From positions 930,001-994,000 of the forward strand of contig BRON01000004.1 in assembly GCA_024345305.1 (NCBI GenBank): DNA of 64,000 bases, written 5' to 3'. The stretch is from Mrakia gelida. Taxonomy: Eukaryota; Basidiomycota; Tremellomycetes; Cystofilobasidiales; Mrakiaceae. Made by a program: the position numbers and the translations under genes. The notes below the pieces were generated by a model, which was given only the letters and a program-made list of their open reading frames with translations, searched no databases and was not told the DNA's origin. This document shows positions 35,341-45,610 of the stretch, piece by piece. The stretch's first letter is position 1. Every line of letters begins with the position of its first letter.

Positions 35341-37520
35341 ATGGACTCTGATGTGCTAGGAAACCTGGCAGGAATCGACACCTTCTCTTCTATAGACGAA
35401 GCGATCCAAAAGAAGATGGAGAGGACGGCATGGTATCTAGGGCCTATCATTTTGGCGTCTCTAGTGGACATATTCCTCTTGGGCACGCTGTCCACATCGT
35501 TCTGCAGCTACTGGTGAGCTTCAACGTCGAGCTCAGAGCGTGCCCTCCTTCCTCGTTCTCTTTCATTCCCAAACCTTACCTTCTTGTCTCGTTTCCACAC
35601 CTCCGTCTTGCTCAACAGGCGGTCGTTCAACGACAAGTTCAAGATCCTCGTCAGCGCTCTCTTCCTGATAAATTTGTAAGTTCCTTCGGGGTTTTTGGAG
35701 AGGAGGGGAGGGGGCTGCCGTGGCGGACGGTTGTGGGGAGGGAGAGAGTGAGACGTCGCTGATTTGCCTGCGTTCCTGCTGAATCAACAACAGAGCTCAA
35801 AGCGCGATGGTCGTCTACAACATGTGGACGATGTTTGGGAGTGGATTTGGAGATTGGGGAGGCACTCTGTCGAACATAGTGAGTCGATCTGCGTTTCGCG
35901 TCGTCCGTCGTTCGTGCTCGAGCTTCATCGTCTCGCGTTCCTGCTCAGAAGCTAGGAGATCTCAGTCAACGCGGAAAGAGCATATGCTGACCCTTTCTTC
36001 GAACCGGGTGTGACCGTCTCAGTTCTTCGAGGTGAGTTTGAAAGCTCCAGATCGAGATCGAAGGAGAACAAAGGCTGACGTCCCTCGTCGCGTCTCCCTT
36101 CTTCCTCTCCTCCCAGGCCATCTTGAGTGAGTGACTCTCGCATGAACGTGTCTTTGGATTGAGACTTTGACCATCTATCTCCTGCTTACTTCTCTCAGTC
36201 ATGGAGGCTCTCAGTGGAACGCTCTCGCAACTCTTCTTCCTCGAACGAGCGTACACCCTTCTCAAGTCCCGCAGATTACATCGACGGCTTCTCATCGCGA
36301 TATGCACTCCTGGAATTCTCGCTGGCCTCTCTCTCGGTCTTTCGAGCGGGATAATAACCTCGTTGTTGGTGAGTCTCTAGCATTCGAATCGATCTCGTTG
36401 TTCGCTCGCTCACTCGCTTTTTGTCTCTGCAGGCCAACAACTCTACCGACTTCTCCAACTTCGAAGTGCTAGACACTCTCATCATCTCTTGGAAGTCTAT
36501 CTCCGTTGGTACTGACCTCGTCATAACGTACGTGCATCTCTACCTTCTCATCCTCTCTCGATGCGCGACGACTGACGTGTCTTCCTCGTCTCCTCTTCCA
36601 GTGGTACTCGTGAGTGTCGTCGTCTTTCGACAGCATCATCCGGACGGGACACTGACTACCACTCTCCTACTTTCCAGTCATCGCGTGCTTGCTCGAGCGA
36701 AGGACCGTTTGGAAAGACACGAACGACAAGATATCCGCCCTCGTCCGCTGGATCGTCGAGGCACAAACCCTACCCCTCGTGTGCTCGATCTTCTTTCTCG
36801 TCACATACGGTGGGTACTAGCTCTTACACTCACGAAAGCCGAAGGGGCTCAGAAGGACAGGAAGCCTCGCTCTTCCTTGCGTCTTCTTCGCGCTGACTTG
36901 ACTTCCTCCCGCCCTTCACGTTCCTCCTTGTAGCCGTCGACCCCGCCGCCAACATCTGCCTGATACCAAGTTTTGCAGAGGGGAAACTGGCCGCCATTTC
37001 GGTTCTCCACGTTCTCAACAGGTAAATCCTTGTCGCGTCGTTTCCGTTTTCATCTTCGCGTCGCTGATCTTCTCTCCCTCTTTCCTTCGTTCTCACAGTC
37101 GCGGTCACTTCCGACAAGAAGTTTCAGACGCGGACGCGAGGGCTGCCTCGTCAGGGAAGGGAAACCCTTTGAGCAACCTCGGAAGGATAGCAGTGCAAAC
37201 GGAGACGATCCAAGTCGTTCGTCTTCCCTCCTCGTCTCCTCGCTTCTCCCTCTTCGCGACTGACTCCCCTCTTTCTTCTCTCCTCGCTCTTCCAGATCTC
37301 AGAAAGAGACTTGGCCATCGACTTCGAGAGGCAGGAGGAGTGGAGTCGGGACGTGACGGACGCTGGACTGTTCTCGTGCTCGCTCAAGGTCCAAGACGCG
37401 TCGACGGATTCGCTTTCGGTCGCCAAACTCAACGCGGCGGAGTCGAGTAGAGGGAACTCGATAGAAGGGAATCAGTCCAAGCAGATGGAGGTGAAACCGT
37501 TTGAGGAGATGATATGGTAG
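35341..37520 (+). CDS. Seven-helix membrane protein, DUF6534-type
   Basis: Function unknown; this domain is widespread and expanded in basidiomycetes. ATG 35341 starts MDSDVLGNLAGIDTFSSIDE. Hydrophobic segments follow at WYLGPIILASLVDIFLLGTL, FKILVSALFLINL, AQSAMVVYNMWTMFGSGFGD, ILIMEALSGTLSQLFFLERA, LLIAICTPGILAGLSLGLSS, TLPLVCSIFFLVTY and ICLIPSFAEGKLAAISVLHV, which ends LNSR. The closing VLHVLNSR matches the usual xLxxLNxR end of this family. A hydrophilic tail follows (NPLSNLGRIAVQTETIQ to VKPFEEMIW), with TAG at 37518-37520. About ten introns. The exon after LSNI is best joined at the AG before GAGATCTCAGTC, which keeps the frame. A receptor-like role is only a guess. Confidence 0.75.
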
Positions 37521-37677
37521 CATTAGATTTCACAAGCACAGGATGGGAGGCCGAATGCGGGACGAGAAAGAACACGACGGTCTCAATCTCTCGAGCAGAT
37601 GAGGCAAACTTCGTGTCTAAGGAGATGAGATCGTTAAGGTCCTAAAGAAAAGCAAGCTGACACGCTCAAGTCCAAAG

Positions 37678-40202
37678 CTAGAGTCCGAAACCCTCTCCCG
37701 AGAACTCGACGCCTCCCATGCTCACTCGCTCCCTCACTCCCATCCCTCCCACGGCGTTTCCGACCTCGGCTACCAGCGCTGGAGGTCCACAAGCGAGGAC
37801 CTCGACTCCTCCGACAGGATCGTCCTCTTCCAGTAGCGTCGAAAGGAGAAGAGGAAGCGAAGGTCGAAGGGAGTGAACGGTGCAGTGCGGCGGGAGGGAA
37901 GTCGGGAGAGGAGTTCGAGGGTCGTGCTGAGTGAGATGGAGGGAGATGGTGATGGATGGCGAGAGGAGGGGAGTAAAGAGAAGGACAAGGGAGTGGAAGG
38001 AGGCTGCAGTCGAAGAAGAAGACGAGCAGTCGAGGTCAGTCCTCGACTCGAACAAAGACGACGCGTCGAGATCGAACGAGACGACCGACTCACCAAAGTC
38101 CTTCGTCACCCAAACGAGTCTCACCACTCTCAGCTTCCCGCCACCCTTCTCCTCCTGCTCTGAGAAAACCCTCTTCGCCTCCTCCGCCACCCCGAGCAGA
38201 TAGCTGACCCCACTTCCTCCCGCGAAGCACACAACCTCCTCCACCTCCCTCGCTCCCAACGGCTGCCAGCCGCCGTAGGGCCCGTCGAGGACGACGCGAA
38301 CTTGAACAGCTCCCTCAGCCGAATCGACATCCTCCCTCTTCTCAAGCTCCGATTCGCTCGAAGCGAGATCGTGCAACGCTCTCGTCCAGTTCCCCGAGTT
38401 CGAGGCGAGGAGGGTGATGCCTTGACGCGTGGATGTCGAGGACGAGGAGGTAGGAGCCGAGAGGATGGTGAAAGGGTGGGATTCAAAGGTCGACCAGGAG
38501 GCGGAGAGGATTCGGATGTAGACGTGTTGGGTTGGGAGCCAGCCTCGGTTGACGTCGGGGATGTGGATCTGCAGCGGAGGAGAAGAGACGGAGAGGCGAA
38601 AGGAGAAGAAGTCAGCTTCTGGGCAGAAGGGTCTCTCGAGGGGGGAAAGAAGGCGAACGAGAGTCGATCCAGCGAGAGGGACGAGAACGGCATCCTTGAT
38701 TCGAGTCTTGAGGAGTCGAGCGAAGAGGTCGTACGCGTACAGCGCGACGGGAGGGAAGATCCAAGGTTGAGCGTAAGGGGTGTGGTAGGCGATGGCAGCG
38801 AAAAAGCCGATGAAGGAGAGGAAGCTGAAAGTCCGGGAGAGTGTGGTCAGTAAGGAAGAAGAAGCGATCGAAGGAGGAGGGAAGCGACTCACTGGAGAGT
38901 CCAGAAAAGCGCGTAGGCTCGGTTTCGGATCGGCTTGATGCTGCTGATGGCGATCTGGAGAACGAACGATGGCGAATCAAGTCAAATCCTGTCTCTGAGT
39001 AGGACGAGAGGGGAGGGATACGACTCACGAGGCAGAGGAAACCGTAAGCGACGTAACCGCGTCGCGACTTTGAGGCGTCGAGCACTTCCTTCGAGTAAGG
39101 CGAGCCTTGGTACTGAGCGATCCACGAGAAGCTGGAAGAGTCGAAGAAGCATCAGCTTCTAATCGTGCGAAGCTCAGAAGTAGAGAAAGAACGAACCCAT
39201 GGCAAGTAGCACACAACCAAACCATTCTCCCACTCCATCGATGCGCCCAGTTGAAGTGGTTGTAGCTCATCGACACCAAGAACGAGAGCGGGTTGTTCTT
39301 CGTCGCCAGCAGCATCAGAGGCGTAAGTTGAGCCAGAGCGATGAATCCTGCACCCCAAACAACCCCAGAAGCAAGTCAGCGAGCGCGCAAACGCAACGCG
39401 AGCGACGAGACGGGACGCTCGACGACTCACCGAATCGATTCGGATTCGACTTCAACTGAGCGTCCTTCACTACACAAACCCACACTCCAGCCACGTAGAC
39501 CAAAGCTACCACCACCTGTCCCACGTTCATAGCCAAGTAGTTCCTCCTACAGCAGTCCTGCACGCCCGTCCCACCCAACCAAGTCGGCAGACCCCAAACG
39601 GGGAGGGTGAACCCCGTCACGGTCTTCCAGACCTCTCCTGCAGCCAACCAACCTCCTCTGATGCCCAGAAGCTTCTTCCGAGAGCTCCTGTCTACGTTCT
39701 TCCGCGACGGGTTGGGAGCTGAGGATGGGAGTTTGGGTTCGTAGTCCGTGTCGGTCTCGAGGGAGGAGGGAAGTTGGCGATACGCTGGCGCTGAGAGATC
39801 CTCCCAGATGAACCAGCCTGAGAAGAAGCGTTTGGATCGGAGGGAGGCGAGGAAGGTGGGGAAGGGGTTGAGGAGGAGGATAAGGAGGGCGAGGAGGGAA
39901 AGCCAGAACCAGGTGAAGTAGAGTTGGTACTGAGGATCGACGGTGTAGGAGCTTCGAAGAGAAGAGGTCAAAGACGAAAGGGGGGAGTCAGTCCTCTTTT
40001 GAGCTTGCTTGAACGAGGAAGGCAGGTCGCTCGAGCTAGAGGGGACCCTCGAGGAGATGCTCGAGCTATATGAGAGGCGAGAAAGGGCGAGGGAGGGTTG
40101 GAGGAAAGGCAGGACTCACTCGTAGACCTGCAGAGCAACGGGGATGGGAGGAGGAGCTCCTACGTCCTCTCGTCCTTCCAGAACCCTCAGAGTAGTATCC
40201 AT
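37678..40202 (-). CDS. Ferric/cupric reductase transmembrane protein (FRE family)
   Basis: Plasma-membrane metalloreductase passing electrons from NADPH through FAD and two haems to extracellular Fe3+ or Cu2+. ATG at 40202 gives MDTTLRVLEGREDVGAPPPI. Helices include LYFTWFWLSLLALLILLLNP and FLSFIGFFAAIAYHTPYAQP. The haem pair His-x13-His is visible in AHRWSGRMVWLCATCH. The FAD site is HPFTILSAP; NADPH motifs are LDGPYGGWQPLG, FAGGSGVSYLLG and VLACGPPALVAEVGNAV. Stop at 37678. It lies 493 bases downstream of the BIM1-like gene, same strand, with the CTR transporter further upstream, so copper as well as iron is a likely substrate. About nine introns; the join after VTKDF is uncertain. Confidence 0.9.
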
Positions 40203-40695
40203 CCTGACCTAGCGAGCGACTGAGAAGCGAGTTGTGTTCCGGCCGAAGAATACGAGAGCTGGGTGGTGGTCGAGGAGAATGAAGAGAGGAGCGAGGGAGG
40301 GAGGTTCGTTCGAGAGCTGCGAAGAGGAGGTCGTGGTTGAGAGCGACCTTGCCCTGCCTTCCAATCGGCCTCCCGGCTTCACCTGATCCATTTCGAGCTC
40401 GGCAATGCGCAGGCGGGGAAGCCAAAAGGACGCGCTCTTGAGCTCTTTTCTTTCGGGCGAAGCGGGCTTCAGAAACAAGGGAGAAGAGAGGGAGATGGTT
40501 TCGCGTCGCGCGAGTGTGCTTCTTTCTTGCAGGGAAGAAGGGAAAAACTTCACGAGACCAGAAACGTAGGGAAACGACGAGCGCAACGTGATGTGTTTTC
40601 GAACCCTAGCTAAACCCGAGAAAAGTATAGTCCTCCTTCCTGCACGTCGAACGAATCCCAAACCACCGTCCCTCGACTTCGCTCGCCAAAAGGTC
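40203..40695. promoter_or_regulatory. Spacer between BIM1-like gene and reductase
   Basis: 493 bases holding the 3' flank of the BIM1-like gene and the promoter of the reductase (both minus strand). I looked for the yeast Mac1-type box TTTGCTCA and found no clear match. Confidence 0.5.
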
Positions 40696-41928
40696 TTAGA
40701 TCATCAACGCAACCCCGACAACACCCATAAGGAACGCTCCAGCACCCACAACCGTCCTCTCTCCGCTCGAAGGGGTGGTGGAGGCGGTGGAGGAAGCGAC
40801 GGCAGCGCTCGAGGAGGGAGAGGAGGAGGACGTGTTGGTTGAGGAGGTGGGAGTGGAGGTGCTGAGGGAGGAGCAGGTGGTAGAGTTGGAAGGAGCGGTG
40901 TAGTCGGTGAGGAGGATCACGTCGGAGCACTGCGACGAAGGAGGGAGAGGAAGGAATGTTAGCGGGCAACGAGGAGAGAGGGGGGAGGGAGGGAAGACGC
41001 GTGCGAGTGTGAGAGCGACGAAGCGAGAGACGAACCTGGTAAAGATCACCATCTCCTCCTGAGAATCGGACCATGAGGGTAGCCTGCAGACAGGAAAAAA
41101 AAGGGCAAAATCAGCTCTTGTGCAAGAGCAGCAAACCGAGCACAGGCGAGAACGTGAAGCTCACCTCAGTTCCATTCGAGATCGTCTGCGTGTTGATCGC
41201 GTCCGCGACATCCACAAAGAAGCAAGCAGGTCCTTCAGGGATCTGGAAGTTGTCCTTCACGAGAGGGAGCTGGAACCCGAACCCGAACCCGAAACCAAAA
41301 CAGAACGAGGTCAGTTTCGTTCTTTGATCATTCGTCCTCTCTTCCTCGCCCAACCTCATCCGAAAGATCCGACTCACAGTAGTTCCGTTCGAGAACTGGT
41401 AGAACGTAGTAGGTGCCTCGGCGAAGGAGATCAGGACCGAGACTGAGCCAGCGAAAGGGAAAGGAAGGACAGGGGGTGGGAGGGTTGGAAAAGTCAGCGA
41501 GCGCTCTTCGACCTCTCCGGTTCGTTCCAGGGGGCGGCGAGATGGCAGACGCGAGACGCACCCGTAGCGAGCGTGTGATGGGACGTGATGGCCATGGAGG
41601 TGTTGGCGAGAGAGAAGGGAGTCCTGACGGTGCTGGGGGTGGGGAAACCACCACAGATCTGGAAGGGAGGGGAGGGGAGGGGATGGGACGAGGAGTCAGC
41701 GTTCGGTCGACGGTTGGGTGTTTGTTTCGTTTCGTCTTGTTCGCTCGGCGCTCTCGCTCTTCTGCCAGCAAGGAGGATAGAGGGAAGAGGTTTGGAGGGA
41801 TGGCTGCGAGCAAGACTCACGTTCGGTTCCAGATCCTCATCGAACCCCCTCGTAGGAGGGTACTCGAGCGTGAAGTGAGCGAGCGTCGAGGGGAGAAGAG
41901 CGAGCAAGGCGAGGGAGGGGAAGATCAT
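40696..41928 (-). CDS. BIM1-like (X325) copper-binding GPI-anchored protein
   Basis: LPMO-like surface protein that binds copper and helps hand it to CTR importers; in Cryptococcus BIM1/CBI1 is required for copper uptake and acts with Ctr1. Signal peptide MIFPSLALLALLPSTLA leaves His as the new N-terminal residue (HFTLEYPPTRGFDEDLEPN), the copper-brace His. Other exons give ICGGFPTPSTVRTPFSLANT, VSVLISFAEAPTTFYQFSNG, LPLVKDNFQIPEGPACFFVD and ATLMVRFSGGDGDLYQ, then CSDVILLTDYTAPSNSTTC. Four Cys fit two disulphides. A Ser/Thr-rich stalk and a hydrophobic end (VGAGAFLMGVVGVALMI) indicate a GPI anchor. Six exons; stop at 40696. Lytic polysaccharide activity is not expected for this subfamily. Confidence 0.9.
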
Positions 41929-43038
41929 GGCTTGAGCTTGATTGTACTTTTGCAGTGGGAGTGGATGGGAGAAAGGGAAGAAGAGCTTGAGGTGGGTGAG
42001 CAGGAGATGGTGGTGGTTGGTTGGCAACGAACGAAAGAGGAAACGGAAGGCGAGGGAGGAGAGAGGGAACGAGCCTCGCCGAACCCCCCGTCCTCTTCTT
42101 TTCAGCTCTTCACCGCCTCCCCATCAATCCAAACGCTCCCAAACTTCGCAAGGTCATGGATTCGAGTCTGATCGACTTGAAGATGTCAGCTTGACTGCTG
42201 AGAAAATTCTCCTGCGAGTCCAAGAGAGCTGGGAAACGACCTTCCCTCCCTCGTCTCCCTCGGCAGACCCAACCCGTGCTATTTCGTCCTCCTCTGCTAG
42301 ACCTCGTTGTCCTGCGCCACCGAGGGCGAAAAGGACGCATCGACGAGGCCTTTTCGTTTGAGAGTGGTTTGGGAGAGAAAAAGGTGAAGAAGGAGGGTTG
42401 GGAGCGAGGGGAGATGGATGTTGAGTTCGAGCGAAGTTGATGTTGAGCTTGAGGAAGGTAGGGGAGGGAGGGAGGCTTGGAGGAAGCGGGAGGAAGGAAG
42501 GGAGGGCTGAGGGCTGAGTGGAACGAGGGTGCTGCTGACGTTGAGGAAGAGAGGAAGGTGTTGTGTTGGAGGGAGGGAAGAGGAGATGGAAGGAGGGAGG
42601 GAGGAAGAGGGCGAGCTCAACCATCCCTCCCTTCCTTTTCTTCGAAAGAGGTTGAGAGCTGAAAAAGCGGAGGGACGAGACGATGCAGTGCCGAGTGAGG
42701 CATTTAACTCTGGCCCTTCTCGAAGAAAGAAAGGAAGAGGAAGGAGAAGGGAGGAAGGGAGGGTGAGGATGGGCAAGGAAGGAGGGATGAAGTCGAGGTC
42801 ACCTCCTCCCTCTCGATTTCAGGGGAGGGGAACAAGAGTTCACGACCTCGCGAAGGGTGAGTCTTTTCCGCCGAGCACGCTCGCAGTCCGTCTCGCGCTG
42901 GGAATAGCTGGGCCGAGAGGAAGAAAACTTTCGGAAAGGCTCGAGAAAGAAGTAGGGCGAGCAGAGTCCATCGTATTGAGAAAAAGCCGAGCAGAGAAAA
43001 AAGCAAAACAACGGGGTCGGCTACATCGAGAAGAGGGC
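41929..43038. promoter_or_regulatory. Spacer between CTR gene and BIM1-like gene
   Basis: 1.1 kb on the upstream side of the BIM1-like gene. It is strongly purine-rich on the plus strand (GGAGG runs, 42360-42800), so long Ser/Pro-rich minus-strand open frames appear (for example 42154-42624), but none has splice or domain support. A possible 5' UTR or promoter; no gene is claimed. Confidence 0.45.
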
Positions 43039-44202
43039 TCAGTGATGCCCCCCAGCAGCTCCGAACCTCCCGAACATCGTCTCGCCAATCGCTGCTCCTG
43101 CTAGGATGACGATGAAGAAGTAGACGTTGAAGGTCCTGTTTTCCACCCACGAAACGACGAAACGCAAAGTCAGCGAGGGGCGAGACGCGTCGAGGCGAGG
43201 AGAAGGAAGGGACAAACATGACGGCCAGCCTGCGACGACACCACAGGAACAGGAAAAGAAAGTCAGTTACGAGCCAACCCAGGTTCGTGAGGTGTACAGA
43301 AAGGCGAGACTCGACCTACATCAGCAGATAATGCACTCCAAGTTGAACAGCCTGCATGGCTCCTCTCACGACGTCGATCTTCCACACGAACGGCGGCGCC
43401 CAACGAGCTCGTCGACCTGGGAGGAGATCGAGGACTGCTGGGAGGGGGTCTCGGTTTCTTCTGTCGGCCTGGGAAGAAGGAGGGTTGGAGGGGAGGGTTG
43501 GGACGGGGGAGATGGAGGAGGAGGAGGAAGGGTCGTCGACGTCTTTGGACTGCGATGAAGGAGGGAGGGGTTTCTCGTTCTGGGTGCTGGAGATGGACGA
43601 GCTTGAGGAGGAGGACTGGTTTTGGGTTGGGGAGGGCCGAGGTTGGTTGGAGTTGCTGGTAGAAGAAGATGGGAGGAGGATGGATTGGACTCTGGAAAAC
43701 GAAGGCAACGAGACGGACGAACCAAACGATCAGCATGCGTTCCCTTCTTCTCTCCCTGCCTCGTTCTCCTTTCTGCCTCCCCTCCTCCCACTCGAAGTAC
43801 GAGCGCGCAACTCACGTAGCTCGCCACCTAACCTCCGCACTCCCCCTCACAGCATGCAGGAACCTATCCACGACGGCGAGGAAGAACAAAACGATGCACG
43901 CTCCTGCGAACCCTCCTCCGGTGGTAGGGGTCCACGAGGTGAACCAGAGAGTGTCGTTCAGAGTTCCGTGGAAGTATCTACATGCGACCGAGTGTGAGAA
44001 GAGCTCGGTCAGTCGAGAAAGAGACGAGGGGAAGGTGGGAGAACGAGAGAGGGAGGAGGATGTGCGTCGGACGAACTGTTTCATCATCCCTGAAGCTGAA
44101 GAGGTAGCGGTGTCGCCCATGTTCCTGTGAGCGCAGAAACAGGGTCAGCTCGAGAGGAAGAAGAGAGAGAAAAGGGGAGAGATGGACGAACATGTCGGAC
44201 AT
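43039..44202 (-). CDS. CTR-family high-affinity copper transporter
   Basis: Plasma-membrane Cu+ channel-like importer working as a trimer. Exons: 44192-44202, 44077-44124, about 43817-43977, about 43320-43692, 43218-43229 and 43039-43135. The N-terminus is Met-rich (MSDMNMGDTATSSASGMMKQ). TM1 is about GGGFAGACIVLFFLAVVDRF. A Ser/Pro-rich cytosolic loop of about 110 residues follows. TM2 ends in MLAVM, the MxxxM copper filter, and TM3 is NVYFFIVILAGAAIGETMFG with close-packed Gly. The end is GRFGAAGGHH, the His possibly handing copper to chaperones. The 5' untranslated region has its own intron, ending at the TAG just before GGATATGTCC (about 44206-44329). It is the first of three co-oriented copper-uptake genes and divergent from tubulin cofactor A. 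Confidence 0.92.
43218..43229 (-). other. 12-nt micro-exon encoding the CTR MxxxM filter
   Basis: On the minus strand the exon is GCTGGCCGTCAT, between GCAG and GTTTGT. The preceding exon ends AT and the next begins G, so AT|G-CTG-GCC-GTC-AT|G spells M-L-A-V-M. Both Met codons of the filter are split by introns. Confidence 0.88.
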
Positions 44203-44549
44203 ATCCCTACGAGAAACGAGAGCAACGAAGGAAGGGTCAAAAGGTCAGCTCGACTCGCCCTCGTTCTCGTTCTTCTTCTCCTGCCCTCCCTCCTCCGCCA
44301 CTTCCTCGGTGATCCATGAGCTCACGTTCTAGCTTGAAGATAGCTCGCCATATCCGTTCGCTTCAAAAGTCGAAAAAGCGAGTTCGTGGTTGGTGAGAGA
44401 CCGGCGACGTCGCTCCCTGCCCTCTCCTCCTTTCCCCGCCAGCTGTGCGTCCCTCCCCTCCTTCCTCGCTCCCTTTTAGCATCGAATCTCGCTCCCAACA
44501 CCCACGACCTTCTCTTCTCTCTCACCCAACTTCGACGAACGAACGAACG
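44203..44549. promoter_or_regulatory. Divergent promoter of CTR and tubulin cofactor A, with CTR 5' UTR intron
   Basis: Minus strand: GTGAGC at about 44329 and TCGTAG ending at 44206 bound an intron with a CTGAC branch site. This leaves about 220 bases of shared promoter. No copper-response motif can be named with confidence. Confidence 0.55.
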
Positions 44550-45214
44550 ATGTCGTCCTCCCCTGAAGAAATCAAAACTGCCAAACGTCAAATGGTCATC
44601 AAGACGGGCGTCTTGAAACGGTTCGTTCGCTCTCTCGCTCGTTCAAGCTCACCATCTCCCCTCCTTCTTCCTTTCGCTTCCTCCTTCCCTCCCTAACCTC
44701 TTCTCCTTCGTGGTATCAGGCTCGGCAACGAATGGAAATCCTACCAATCTGAAACAGCTGCTCAGCAGGTTGTAGTGGATCGTTTGGCGGCGAAGGAGGG
44801 AGCGGACGAGTGGGATGTGCAGAACTCGGTACATACGTCGTCTCTCCTCTTGTTTCCTTTCGCTGCACGAGCTGACGTTTTTTGGCGGGTTCGACGTTCG
44901 CAGAGAAAAGTCCTGAACGATTGTTCTCAGATGATTGAGCCTTCGAAGAAGAGAGCGCTGGAGGCTTTGCAACAGTTGGGGGAGATCATCGTGAGCTCGC
45001 ACTCCTCCTCTCGTCCTTTCCTTTCTCGGCCCCCCCTCGTTCGCTTGCCCTTGCTCGCTCGAACGCACTTAGGCTGACCGGCTTTCGCTCTCGCTTCGTT
45101 CCCCAGACCATGTCCCAATCCGAACCCGTCCTGGTCGAGTCGGAAGAGTTCAAGAAAGCCGAGGAGGAGGTCGCCAAAGCTCAGGCCTCCCTTTCTCCCG
45201 AGGCGTCGACTTAG
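44550..45214 (+). CDS. RBL2: Tubulin-specific chaperone A (tubulin cofactor A)
   Basis: Small helical-bundle chaperone that binds free beta-tubulin and prevents toxicity of excess beta-tubulin. Exons join to MSSSPEEIKTAKRQMVIKTG, LGNEWKSYQSETAAQQVVVD, RKVLNDCSQMIEPSKKRALE and ALQQLGEII, followed by TMSQSEPVLVESEEFKKAEE and ending LSPEAST, stop at 45212-45214. The pattern (R..IKTG..KR, then ..VL..C..MI....KR..A...L..I) fits the family, and about 115-120 residues matches its usual size. Three introns, all standard. Confidence 0.9.
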
Positions 45215-45610
45215 ATGGGTGATACTACACGAACCGAGACGAGTGGGAGAGTGGAGGTTGGGTCATGATCATGATTTTAACGAACGCAACGAGGGAGGAC
45301 GTGTCCGAGAGAGGAGCACGAGAGACGAAGATGCGAGAATGGAGTCGTCGCTCTCGTTGAGCTGTTTTCGCAGAGACGAAGACAGATAGAGAGCTCGGTG
45401 TTTTTGATCTCAGCTCTGCTTACCCGGAGCTATTTAGAGAGCTGTTCGGAAAACTTCCTCGAAAGAAGCAAAGCAAAAAGCCGAGCTCAAATCAAAGCTC
45501 AACGACCTCCTCCCTTCCTTCGAAAGGCTCCCAACGACCAACACCTCCCTTCCTGCTCCCTTCGATTCTTCTCTCCTCCTGCCCTCACCCAAAAGGTCGT
45601 CGAGTTCGAG
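45215..45610. other. Intergenic, no supported gene
   Basis: 3' flank of tubulin cofactor A and promoter of the CPSF100 gene. Nothing else recognised. Confidence 0.5.

Noticed and set aside
41273..41296. Telomere-like CCCGAA repeats
   Set aside because: Only about three units, inside a BIM1-like intron, where they form part of the pyrimidine tract before the acceptor.
42154..42776. Long Ser/Pro/Leu-rich minus-strand open frames upstream of the BIM1-like gene
   Set aside because: They arise from GGAGG-type purine tracts; no start context, introns or conserved residues.
37678..44202. Copper-response promoter boxes (Mac1-type TTTGCTCA) for the copper cluster
   Set aside because: I found only weak partial matches near 40400; too short and degenerate to claim by eye.
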